NCBI GenBank assembly: GCA_026214975.1 | Contig: CM047805.1 | Span: 107,317,845 to 107,381,844, forward strand | Direction: 5' to 3' | Origin: Gentiana macrophylla | Lineage: Eukaryota; Streptophyta; Magnoliopsida; Gentianales; Gentianaceae | DNA: 64,000 nt | Shown here: positions 55,235-64,000 of the stretch, one piece after another | Position numbering within the stretch: the first letter of the stretch is position 1 | Layout of the letters: each line of letters starts with the position of its first letter | Notes under the pieces: model-generated | What the model was told of the DNA's origin: nothing | Databases searched by the model: none | What the model saw: the letters and a program-made list of their open reading frames with translations, nothing else | Position numbers and translations under genes: made by a program

Positions 55235-55671
55235 ATCTATTAAGTAATCCTAAACTTTCATCCGGTATAAAAATGGGATTACCTAATGGAAATAATGTCT
55301 CTGTCACACATATAGGCCTAGTGAGGATCAACACTCAACTGGTCCTACATGATGTGTTTTGCATTCCTGGTTTCAAGTATAATATTTTATCTTTAAATTC
55401 TTTTATTAATCATACAAAAGGTGCAGCTGTCTTTTCTGCTAACAAGTGTGTTTTTCCGGACAAGAACAAGAAAATGATTGGTTCAGCTGAGTTACAGAGA
55501 GGACTTTATGTCATAGATCAACCAATAAGACTTTCAGTTACCAGTACTATAGACAATCAAACTTTATCTGATAAATTAGATAATGAACTTTTATGGCACT
55601 ACAGACTTGGGCACTTGCCAGATAAGAGATTGAAAGTCCTCAGTTCACAGTCTGCTGATGTCAAATTTTGA
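55235..55671 (+). pseudogene. Element F protease C-terminal part and GAG-pre-integrase
   Basis: MGLPNGNNVSVTHIGLVRIN and LHDVFCIPGFKYNILSLNSF follow the lost active site. GSAELQRGLYVIDQP and LLWHYRLGHLPDKRLKVLS form the pre-integrase segment with the HHCC histidines. It stops at 55669-55671, where the related fragment suggests coding continued (NHDLCYVCPTAKLKKNPF). Confidence 0.85.
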
Positions 55672-55679
55672 AATCATGA

Positions 55680-56600
55680 TCTTTGTTATGTCTGTCCTAC
55701 GGCTAAATTGAAGAAAAATCCTTTTCCTTTAAGTACCACTGCTGTAAAGGCTACTTTTGACCTTTTTAATATGGACATTTGGGGTCCTCTGAGACAACAC
55801 ACTGTGAATGGACAACAATATTTTCTTACTGTTATAGATGATTTTCTTAGATTTACTTGGGTTTTCCTTATGACGCATAAATCTGAAACTTTTGACTTTG
55901 TTAAATCTTTTGATAAATTTGTTTCTTCTCGGTTTCATAAAATTATCAAAGTGATTAGATCTGACAATGGTGCAGAATTCCAACTTACCGACTTTTATGC
56001 TCAGCAGGGTATCATACATCAGACATCCTGTGTAAGTACACCTAAACAAAATGGTATTGTTGAGCGAAAACATCAGCATCTGCTGAATGTTGCAAGAGGT
56101 TTGCAATACCAGAGTAATCTGCCAATTGAATATTGGGGTTTTTTCTTTTACATGCTGTAAAACTGATTAATGCCACACCTACACTACTGCTGAAGGAAAG
56201 CACTCCACATGAAGTTCTTTTTGGCCCCAAAGCAGACTATTCTGTGTTTAAAGTTTTTGGTTGCTTAGTTTTTTCATGCACACTTCCACAGTATAGGACC
56301 AAATTTGACTCAAGATGTAGGACTTTTGTCTATCTTGGGAATTCAACCACTTTCAAGGGTGATATTCTCTTCGATATCGCTAACAATGATATCTTTGTTG
56401 CTAGAAATACTCAATTTCATGAAAATTTTTTCCTCTTTTTCAACAGGTGTTGGGAAGCCTAGACATCTTGCTGAAATGCATGTTCCTTTGCCAGTAATGG
56501 ACAGTTTTGATGACCTGCTGAATGAGTCAGCAGACCAACTAACAATGGGATCAATATCAGCTGATACATCAAATGAAAGGCATGAACCAGTAAATTAGGT
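55680..56600 (+). pseudogene. Element F integrase
   Basis: CYVCPTAKLKKNPFPLS completes the zinc site. The catalytic triad is visible: LFNMDIWGP, VIRSDNGAEF, and KQNGIVERKHQHLLNVARG, with spacing of 35 residues between the last two as expected. Frame 55708-56160 is open; a frameshift near 56150 moves on to NATPTLLLKESTPHEVLFG and VFKVFGCLVFSCTLPQ (56133-56462), the C-terminal GKGYK-free part of copia integrase. All catalytic residues are kept, but the polyprotein is broken. Confidence 0.88.
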
Positions 56601-56779
56601 ACCTGAACCCACACAACTAAAAAGGTCTACAAGAACAAGGAAATAACCAACCTTTTATCAAGGGGGTGCTCATAATGTTCAGCAGACTCCACATCTGCTG
56701 AGTGCAATAATGAGTCTGGACAACCCCTCAGCAGACTATGCCAGATTCATCAATGCTATTGATGTTGTTAGAGACTAAG

Positions 56780-57445
56780 ACCTACAATCAAGCTATCAAG
56801 CATGATGAATGGAATGAGGCAATGAAAAAATAAATTGAAGCCTTACAAAAGACTCACACATGGGAAATAGTTGATCTGCCCCCAGGCAAGAAACCCATAA
56901 GGTGCAAATGGGTGTTCAGAATCAAACACAATCTTGATGGACTAGTAGAGAGATACAAAGCTAGATTAGTTGCAAAAGGCTACACTCAGACATATGGGAT
57001 TGATTATCAAGAAACCTTCTCCCCTATTGTCAAGATCACTGCTGTCAGATCATTACTTGCAGCAGCGGCAGTCAATAATTGGCATCTACATCTGATGGAT
57101 GTCAATACTGCCTTTCTACATGGAGATCAACATGAAAAAGTATACATGTTGTTACCCCCAGGTTGTGCAACAACTAAACCAAACCAAGTCTGCAAACTCA
57201 CCAAATCATTATATGGTCTCAAACAAGCCAGCAGACAATGGAATTGTAAGTTGATTGAATCATTGGAGGCTCAAGGATTAATTCAATCCAAACATGACCA
57301 CAGTCTATTCACAAAGGGTCAGGATAGTCATTCATTGCCTTATTGGTATGTGTGGATGACATCATAGTTGCTAACCCCAGTGAAGAGTTAATTCAGCAAG
57401 TTAAGGATGCTTTCACCAGTAGTTCACCATCAAAGGTCTTGGAAA
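56780..57445 (+). pseudogene. Element F reverse transcriptase
   Basis: Frame 56912-57367 has WVFRIKHNLDGLVERYKARL, VAKGYTQTYGIDYQETFSPI, LMDVNTAFLHGD (first Asp) and SLYGLKQASRQW. The catalytic CVDDII motif lies at about 57345-57365 but in the next frame, after a one-base shift. The N-terminal piece (56780-56905) has stops. It copies the element RNA in copia particles; this copy is inactive. Confidence 0.88.
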
Positions 57446-58020
57446 ATTGAGATATTTCCTAGGCATTGAGGCTGATAGATGTCAAAAAGGCATATCAATT
57501 TCACAAATAAAATACACACTTAACCTCCTAGAAGAATATGAATTTTTGGGAGCCAAACCTGTTGAGACACGTATGGAGTCCAAGCAGACTTTACAACATG
57601 GTGATTCACCACTTTTAGAAGATAACACTGCATACAGGTCCCTTGTGGTTAAATTGATTTACCTCACTTTTACTAGACCAGATATTGCCTTTGCATTACA
57701 ACAACTAAGTCAATTTCTGGACACTCCTACTAAAAATCACATGAAGGAAGCTTATAGATTGCTGAGGTACTTGAAGACCAATCCTGGCCAAGGAATCTTC
57801 TTCCAGCAGACAATGATCTTGTACTTAAGGGCTTTACAGATAGTGATTGGGTTGGTTGTCCTGAAACAAGAAGATCAGTATCAGGTAATATGATGTTTCT
57901 AGGAGATGCTCCAATCTCTTGGAAGGCACAGAAACAAACAACAATTGGTAGAAGCTCATCAGAGGCTGAGTATAGGGACATGGAAAATGCATGTTGTGAA
58001 ATCCAGTGGCTTATTGTTTA
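57446..58020 (+). pseudogene. Element F RNase H and connection, truncated
   Basis: LRYFLGIEADRCQKGISISQ, LIYLTFTRPDIAFALQQLSQ and [16 protein letters not shown] are in frame 57447-57893. A frameshift near 57830 leads to [38 protein letters not shown] and CCEIQWL, the RNase H core with its Asp and Glu. The sequence leaves the family after QWL, at the G insertion. Confidence 0.88.
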
Positions 58021-58023
58021 GGG

Positions 58024-59646
58024 TGATTTTATGTGATTTATAATGTTATATTTCGTAATAATTTCCTCCATATTTATATAATTTGCATACAAGTTGAGTG
58101 TTTTATTGGTTTATTGAGCAAGTGAGGTTTGAAACGGTTTAATCGCAAAGTGGTTGAATTATGAGGTTTTATTGTTGATTTTCTATTGATTTGAATGTTA
58201 TTACACTTTGCAATGTTTTATTTATCTTGTAGATGCACGAAATTGGTTTAAAAGAGGATTAAGAGGTGTTAAAGATCGGATTTATATAGGATAAGGATGA
58301 AGTTGATTGAAGATAGAGATGGAAAAATCGGATTTGAAGTAAATTGAACGCACGTTTGAAGTTCCGTCTACTGGACGGGCGTCCAGGCTGAAGAAATCAG
58401 ATCAGAGTTTTGACAAAATTGATGAACGAGCGTCTATTTTTACAAACGACGGGCGTCTGATCCAGCTCGGCCCGACTCGAAGTTTTTATGCATGACTGGA
58501 CGGGCGTTCACTCTTTTGGACGGGCGTCCAAGCACCGCCTTTGCTGAAACCGACTTATTTTCTTATAAATAGTCGCGTTTTTCACATCATTAGAGACCCT
58601 AGTTTGTCTAGGCGGCCATATTAACCCTAAGGGGCGGCTTAGCTTAGATTTTCATCTTTCTTAGATAAAATTTTATGCTTTTTAACTCTTAGTTAGATCC
58701 TTCGAATTTATGTACTCTATTCAAGCAATTTCGAGCTTTCAAGTGATGTTTAGAGGCTAAAGGCTTTTGGAACAAGCATTGTGAAGCCATCCTATCAACA
58801 ATTCAGTTTTGTTTCTTGATTATATTGTGAGTTTTTCTTATCAAAGTTGTACCTTTATTATCGTTTTGTTCGTTTTTATGCAATTATATCGAGAGATCGT
58901 TGCATGTTTGATTGTTTGATTTTGATGAGAATCATGTTAAACCTTAGATCACCATGATAAAGGTTAGATCTTTAACCTAAAAATAACGAGAGTTGATTAG
59001 GTTGAATTTCTAGGTTGCTAGATTGAGAAATCTTATACCTTTGATTTGAAAGCATTAATCTTTAGGATCGAAAGATAAAAGATTGATAGGCGAACTCTTC
59101 TAAGAGATTAGGAGTTCATACCTTTGTTAGGTGAATCACAACTTTGTTAAAAACCGCAAGATAATCTAGATAGAAATTGATTGTTGTAGGATTGGTGGAT
59201 CAATAGCTTGTTCATTCGTTAAATTATTGATTAATCACTTGTGATCATTTTGCTTAGTAAAGTTACAGTTTTTATTGCATATTAGGTTTAGAATAGACGT
59301 AGTTTAGTTATCTTGTTCGCAACCCTATTTTCCTGGCTTTAGGTTTCGATCTTCTGTCCAGTTTACTTTCGTTATTTTCATTGTTAGTTTCGTTTCATGT
59401 TCCAGTTTACTTTCGTTATTATCGTTTTTTAGCTTTGTTACTTGTTAATTGTTTTATTTTGTTATAATCTTCTTAGTATTAGTAATTGTGACACCCTTAT
59501 GTTAGTTAATAAAAACTAGAATAAACAACCCCGATTCCCTGTGAGATCGACCCGGTATTAGTTGCTAAACTACGATCCCTGCACTTGGGGTATACCGGAT
59601 TTATAATTTATTACTTGTTGTTTTTCCATTGATAAAATCCGAGACA
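58024..59646 (+). repeat. Element G 5' LTR (Athila-type)
   Basis: It begins TGATTTTATGTGATTT and probably ends CCGAGACA, six bases before the primer site. A TATAAATAG box lies at 58564-58572. GATTCCCTGTGAGATCGACC at 59531-59550 is the conserved Athila/Tat-type block. A cluster of TGGACGGGCGTCCA-like motifs lies at 58345-58535. The second LTR is beyond the window, so the ends rest on motifs. Confidence 0.75.
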
Positions 59647-59652
59647 AGTTTT

Positions 59653-59669
59653 TGGCGCCGTTGCCGGGG
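59653..59669 (+). promoter_or_regulatory. Element G primer-binding site (tRNA-Asp)
   Basis: TGGCGCCGTTGCCGGGG is an exact complement of the 3' end of plant tRNA-Asp, including CCA. Confidence 0.93.
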
Positions 59670-59735
59670 AACCGGACGGATGTCTAGTTTTTATTTTCTT
59701 GTCTGTTTTTTCTGTTTTCCGTTTTTTCTGAAATC

Positions 59736-59816
59736 AGACGAGCGTCCAGTTAATCCAGACACCCGTCTAGTTCTTCAGACAGACGCCCGTCCAGTAATCC
59801 GGACGCCCGTCTGACC
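59736..59816 (+). repeat. Cluster of GACGCCCGTC-like motifs in the G leader
   Basis: At least four units: CAGACGAGCGTCCAG, CCAGACACCCGTCTAG, CAGACGCCCGTCCAG and CCGGACGCCCGTCTGA. They are imperfect palindromes in tandem between primer site and gag. The same motif family lies in the LTR of G, and in both the LTR and leader of A. Confidence 0.75.
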
Positions 59817-59890
59817 TCTTTTCTTTAAAATCTTTTTTTGGTTTTAACCTTTGATTAAAAGGTTAAACCACTTGATTTTGGTTTCGGTTT

Positions 59891-61579
59891 ATGCAAACTC
59901 GAAGTCAAAAGGGGCCACTACTCTATACCCTTGACCTCGAGCGGACCATAGTCCGACCAAATAGGCGGTGAATCCGTTCTGCGGTTCCTTCTGACAGGGC
60001 CGATCGAGACCTTGAGGATCGCTTAGCTGAAGAGATCGAAGATTTCATTATTATGGCTGCTAAAGATAGACGTACGTTGGTAGACTACGCCATGCCTGGC
60101 GAAGTCAAGGTCAACCCGGCTATCGTCTTACCAACCATAAATGCACAGACCTTCGAACTCAAGCCTGGGCTCATTCAAATGATGCAACATGCATCCATCT
60201 TCCACGGGTTTCAATCTGAAAATCCTCATACGAACGTACACACATTTCTGGAGATATGTGGTACGACTCGCATCCAAGGAGTCAGTGAGGATGCGATTAA
60301 ACTAAAACTATTTCTGCTTTCCTTGAAGGGAGGCAAAAGAGTGGTACAACTCTCTCCTCTTTGAATCCATTACCACCGGGCTGGACTAGAAAAAGAGTTC
60401 TTAAGTCAATATTTCCCGCCATCCAAGACAAATTGAATGCTTAAGTGACATTTTCACTTTCTGCCAAAAGGAAAACGAATCGTTCTTTGATGCATGGAAG
60501 AGGTTCAAGTCTCTTCTTCGTAAATGTCCCCATCATGGTTTGGACTTGCAGAGGCAAGTCAATACGTTTTTCAGTGGATTAACCGAGCTCACTAAGGGCA
60601 TGGTCAATAGTTCTTCTGGTGGGGCATTCTTGAGAAAGACACCTGAAGAGGGATGGGCACTATTTGAGGATATTGCCAAGTATAATTACGCCCCCTCCTC
60701 TCAAGCTATCCAAGCACCTTCTCCTCCTCCCGGGATCGAGGAGGTGAATATGCAAAGTCTGATCGCCATCTTTGTAAGCGGATGGCGACTTCTCAAATGT
60801 CTTCTAATCCGATTAACTAGAATCTATCATTCCCACGTAACTCTCAAGTTCAGACAGAACATTATTCTTTGTCGATCGGCCATATGGTTGGCGATGTCAA
60901 TTCATTTCCCTTCTAGTCATCAAGTTAATGATGTTCATGATTATGGACAAGTACAATCAAGTCACATGTCGAATCTGACAATATGGGGCATACATCTCGT
61001 TTCATTCCTATGAATGGATAGAATGCCAAGTAAACGCTTTCTTGGGCCAAAGAAACCGTAGATTTAATAATCAATTCTCTAGCCAAAGTAATCTTCAAAA
61101 CCAGGGGTTTCAATCATGATCAAAATTTCAATCAAAATTAATTTTAACCAAAGTCGAATTTCAATAAAACCCAATTTCAATCGAACTGAATACTAATTTT
61201 CCAATCGAATCAAAGGTTCAATCGAAATTGGCCTAACAATTCTAATCCTGCATTGCAGAGTCGGTCTAGCCAGCCTTTTCCCCAGAACATCCAAAATTCT
61301 CAAGGCCCCTCGCACTCTAATGATATCAGAGCTCAGTGGGACTCCTTTCGGAAGGAGCAAAATAGAACAACGAAGAATCTTGAGAGGCAAATCGGGCAAT
61401 TGGCGGCGCTTAGCATCCGCACTCGAGGCGGCTTGCCTAGCTTTACGGAGAAGAATCCTAAGGGCGGTCAGGTAGCTCGGACCGATTTAAATCATAGCCA
61501 ATGCAATCGACTGGTACCTTCAATTCCGTATGGTAGAGAAGAGGCCGGTGCAATGAATCGAGATCTGGTACTCAACTAA
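59891..61579 (+). pseudogene. gag: Element G gag
   Basis: From ATG 59891 (one in-frame stop after RPNRR) through MAAKDRRTLVDYAMPG, FELKPGLIQMMQHASIFHGF, LKLFLLSLKGGKR, a stop at 60362, then FLSQYFPPSKTN, DLQRQVNTFFSGLTELTKGM and FLRKTPEEGWALFEDIAKYN in shifted frames. This is the Ty3/gypsy Retrotrans_gag order. The C-terminal part 61253-61579 has LERQIGQLAALSIRTRGGLP, as in Athila-type gag. A classical zinc knuckle is not visible (60850-61250 is scrambled). At least four frame breaks. Confidence 0.85.
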
Positions 61580-61860
61580 GTGGTCCCCAACCAGGGAAAC
61601 CACTAACCCCTCCCGCCAATGATAAGGCGGGAGGGAAGTCGAGCACCCACGCTCCCCTTTTACGCAGAGAGTACTCGTGTGGTCGATCCCCGAAAAGTAA
61701 AGAGTTTGAAGGACCTCGGTGGTGATCCCCGACTAGTAAGAAAATGAGAAAGTGGTGAGGTGGAAAGATTTGGAAGACAAAGTCATCGCTTCATCCTCGA
61801 AGAAAGTCTTTTCGAGAATGATTTGAAGAAACTTCCATTTCCACCTAGAAAAGCAACATT
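61580..61860 (+). other. Element G gag-protease linker, degraded
   Basis: No long frame. The text (PPNDKAGGKSSTHAPLLRR-like, then PFPPRKATFP-like) fits the proline-rich linker of Athila-type polyproteins but is full of stops. Confidence 0.5.
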
Positions 61861-61863
61861 CCC

Positions 61864-62582
61864 TTGCATGAGGATAAGAAATACGAAAAAGTGCTAAACC
61901 TTCTGAAAAATACTCAGGTTAATCTTCCACTATCTGATGTTTTGGTTGAGATGCCTAAGTATACCAAGTTCATCAAGGATGTTGTTTCCTCTAAGAAGAA
62001 GTTAGAAGACATGGATCGGTTGATTGTTGAGGATTGCTCTATGGTAACTAATGATGATCTACCAATCAAGATGGGTGACCCTGGGAAATTTGTGCTCACA
62101 TTGCTGATGGGAGGCTTAGTCTCCCAAATTCTCTATTTGACCTGGGTGCATCCATAAGTCTGATGCCATTGTCTGTCTGCAAACAGCTTGGATTGAATGA
62201 TCTTCTAGAACCCACAACCATGAACCTTCAATTTGCTGATAGATCTTCCAAGAAAGCTGCGGGAATATTAATGGACGTATTAGTTCAAATTGATAGATTT
62301 ACCTTTCCGGTTGACTAGTACGTCCTAGACATAAAGAAGGATGAGAATGTCCCCTTGATACTTGGAAGACCCCTTCTTTCTACAGCCAGGGCCCTCATTG
62401 ATTGTGATGGTGGGCAAGTGACTATACGATTCGGTGATCAGGAGGTGAGCTACAGTGTCTCCAAAGCTATTCAGAGACCCTCTGATTTCCCCACCGGCTT
62501 CTCCATTGAGGATATGTCAGATGATTTCAATGATTACATGGAAAAGCAAGTCATGGCTGTTGCAACTGAATACGAGCGATAA
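61864..62582 (+). pseudogene. Element G protease region
   Basis: KYEKVLNLLKNTQVNLPLSD, EMPKYTKFIKDVVSSKKKLE and KMGDPGKFVLTLLMGG precede the aspartic protease. After a frameshift near 62120, LFDLGASISLMPLSVCKQLG carries the active-site Asp in the Asp-Leu-Gly-Ala-Ser form that Athila-type proteases use. Then come QIDRFTFPVD, a stop near 62320, and VPLILGRPLLSTARALIDCD (62355-62582), the flap and C-terminal region. It processes the polyprotein; this copy is broken. Confidence 0.85.
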
Positions 62583-63837
62583 GTTGACAATCTGAATAAT
62601 CATGGTGTGGTGAATCTAGAACAATTAGAAGCTGAGTTTGATAAAGGATTATTGAAAGGAGAGGCTTTGGCAGTGGGACCACTAAGTAAACTCAGTGATG
62701 TTGAGTTGAAAAGTGGAGATCTTAAATCAAGTTTAGAAGACCCCCTGCGATCTGATGCATCAAGCCGTTACCTAAGCATCTGAAATATGTGTTTTTAAGA
62801 GAAGGTGACAAGCTTCCGTTGATTATTTCTGCCAAGCTATCTCGATTGGAAGAGATGAAATTGTTAAACGTCTTGAGAAAGAACGAGAAAGCCTTTGGTT
62901 GGCAAGTAGGAGACATCCGAGGGATATCTCCTGACATTTGTATGCATAAAATCAAGACTCAAGAGGGTGCAAAGTGTGTTAGACAGCCCCAGATGAGGCT
63001 CAACCCTCATATGCAAGAAGTGGTCAAAAGGAGATTATCAAGCTTTTAGACATGGGTATCATTTACGCAATTGCTTACAGTGAATGGGTATCCCCTACTC
63101 ATGCAGTTCCCAAGAAAGGAGGAATTACTATTGAGAAGAATGAGAAGGGAGAAGAAATAGCATTGAGGCTCGTTACTGGTTATAGAGTTTGTATCGACTA
63201 TAGAAAGCTCAATGAGGTTTCAATGAAAGATCACTTCCCCCTTCCATTCATTGACCAGATGCTAGAGCGCCTGGCGGGACATGCATTCTATTGTTTCCTG
63301 GATGGATATTCAAGAAATTTCCAGATACCCATCGATCCGGTTGACCAAGAAAAGACCACTTTCACCTACCCCTATGGTACATTCGCTTACAGGTGAATGC
63401 CATTTGGTCTTTGCAATGCCCCAGCTACATTCCAAAGATGTATGCTGGCCATCTTTGATGGGTTAGTTGAAAAGTGTTTGGAAATTTTTATGGATGATTT
63501 TTCGGTCTTTGGTCAATCCTTTGATGATTGTCTCGATAATCTTGACCAGGTGTTATCCTGATGTGTGGAAAAGAACTTAGTCCTAAATTGGGAAAAGTGT
63601 CATTTCATGGTAGATGAAGGAATAGTTCTTGGCCACAAAATCTCAGCCAAAGGTATTGAAGTAGACAGGGCAAAAGTTGAAGCTATCGAAAAGCTGAACT
63701 ATCCTAGGAATGTGCGCGAAGTTAGAGGTTTTCTTGGACACGTCGGTTTTTATAGGAGATTCATTAAAGACTTTTCCAAGATAGCCAAGCCCCTATCTAC
63801 TTTGCTCAAAGAAGACGATGTTTTTAATTTCGATGAT
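62583..63837 (+). pseudogene. Element G reverse transcriptase
   Basis: FLREGDKLPLIISAKLSRLE and AFGWQVGDIRGISPDICMHK lead in. A frameshift near 63045 is followed by EWVSPTHAVPKKGG, YRVCIDYRKLNEV and FIDQMLERLAGHAFYCFLDG (first catalytic Asp). A stop replaces one Arg-region codon at 63394-63396, just before MPFGLCNAPATFQRCM. FMDDFSVFG at 63487-63515 is the YxDD-equivalent motif, intact as FMDD. Another stop lies near 63559, then LVLNWEKCHFMV and VRGFLGHVGFYRRFIKDFSK. It is the RT of the Athila branch, with few lesions. Confidence 0.9.
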
Positions 63838-64000
63838 AGTTGCAAGCAAGCGTTTGAGGAGCTTAAAAGTCGATTAATTTCTGCACCGATTCTTATCTTG
63901 CCTGACTGGAATCTACCCTTCGAGCTTATGTGCGATGCATCAAACTATGTTGTTGGTGCAGTCTTAGGACAACGGATTAAGGAAAAATTCCAGCCTATCT
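63838..64000 (+). pseudogene. Element G RNase H, start only (window edge)
   Basis: CKQAFEELKSRLISAPILIL, PFELMCDASNYVVGAVLGQR: the first catalytic Asp of the gypsy RNase H lies in CDAS. The frame is open to the window end. Confidence 0.85.

Larger units (their letters stand above)
53492..58023 (+). mobile_element. Element F: Retrofit-like copia element, 3' end replaced by G
   Basis: A short LTR (53492-53803), TGGTTTCAGAGC primer site, gag with a single zinc knuckle, protease remnant, integrase, reverse transcriptase and RNase H, in the copia order. It breaks off in RNase H at about 58020, where G starts. The 3' LTR is outside the window or lost. It carries about ten stops and frameshifts and a CACTA-like insertion in the protease. 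Confidence 0.9.
58024..64000 (+). mobile_element. Element G: Athila-type Ty3/gypsy element, continues past the window
   Basis: LTR, exact tRNA-Asp primer site, gag (59891-61579), protease region (about 61860-62580), reverse transcriptase (62780-63830) and the start of RNase H, in the gypsy order. Stops and frameshifts are moderate. LTR motifs shared with A, and the primer site shared with A and E, make it the best candidate in the window for the type of element that mobilised them. Confidence 0.9.

Noticed and set aside
55729..56106. 125-codon minus-strand frame
   Set aside because: It is the shadow of the integrase of element F, whose plus-strand reading holds the DDE motifs.

Overview
This is a window of plant nuclear DNA, almost certainly from a eudicot. 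It is AT-rich and gene-poor and is packed with LTR retrotransposons of plant lineages: Ty3/gypsy Athila and Tat types, and Ty1/copia SIRE-like and Retrofit-like types. It also holds a CACTA DNA transposon and a SINE. I found no intact host gene, rRNA or tRNA gene. The only host-gene remnant I recognise is an F-box pseudogene. The species cannot be fixed from the sequence.

Layout. Positions 1-1860 are noncoding tandem and higher-order repeats. A SINE with an 18-bp target-site duplication (TSD) lies at 1879-2116. An F-box/FBA pseudogene on the minus strand (5272-2324) is split by a 2.2-kb CACTA element (2435-4616) that carries gene-like segments. A degraded Tat-type gypsy gag follows an LTR-like block (6168-8463). 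A chimeric junk block (8479-11217) joins a SIRE-like LTR fragment, a Retrofit-like copia fragment and the 3' end of an Athila-type element.

From 11218 to about 30004 there is a three-level nest. Element C (plus strand, Athila-type, no pol) is split by element B (minus strand, copia-type, no coding; TSD ATTAT). B is split by element A (minus strand, gypsy-type, no coding; TSD GTCAG).

From about 30005 to the end there is a second, branched nest. Element D1 (minus strand, SIRE-like copia) is split by its relative D2 (37292-52663, TSD AGTTG), which is itself split by E (42555-49540, Athila-type, no pol; TSD CTTCT). On the other side D1 is interrupted by F (plus strand, Retrofit-like copia, 53492-58023), and F by G (plus strand, Athila gypsy, 58024 to beyond 64000).

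How they relate. A, E and G share a tRNA-Asp primer site and a conserved motif near the LTR end. A, C and E have LTRs, primer or polypurine sites but no polymerase, so they must have moved using enzymes of a relative; G is the type of element that could supply them. D1 and D2 share an extra coiled-coil reading frame. In D2 it follows integrase directly, where reverse transcriptase should be. The strongest unexplained signals are a five-copy hairpin family with compensating base changes inside A, the integrase/coiled-coil arrangement in D2, and repeated polypurine modules inside the non-coding elements A, B, C and E.
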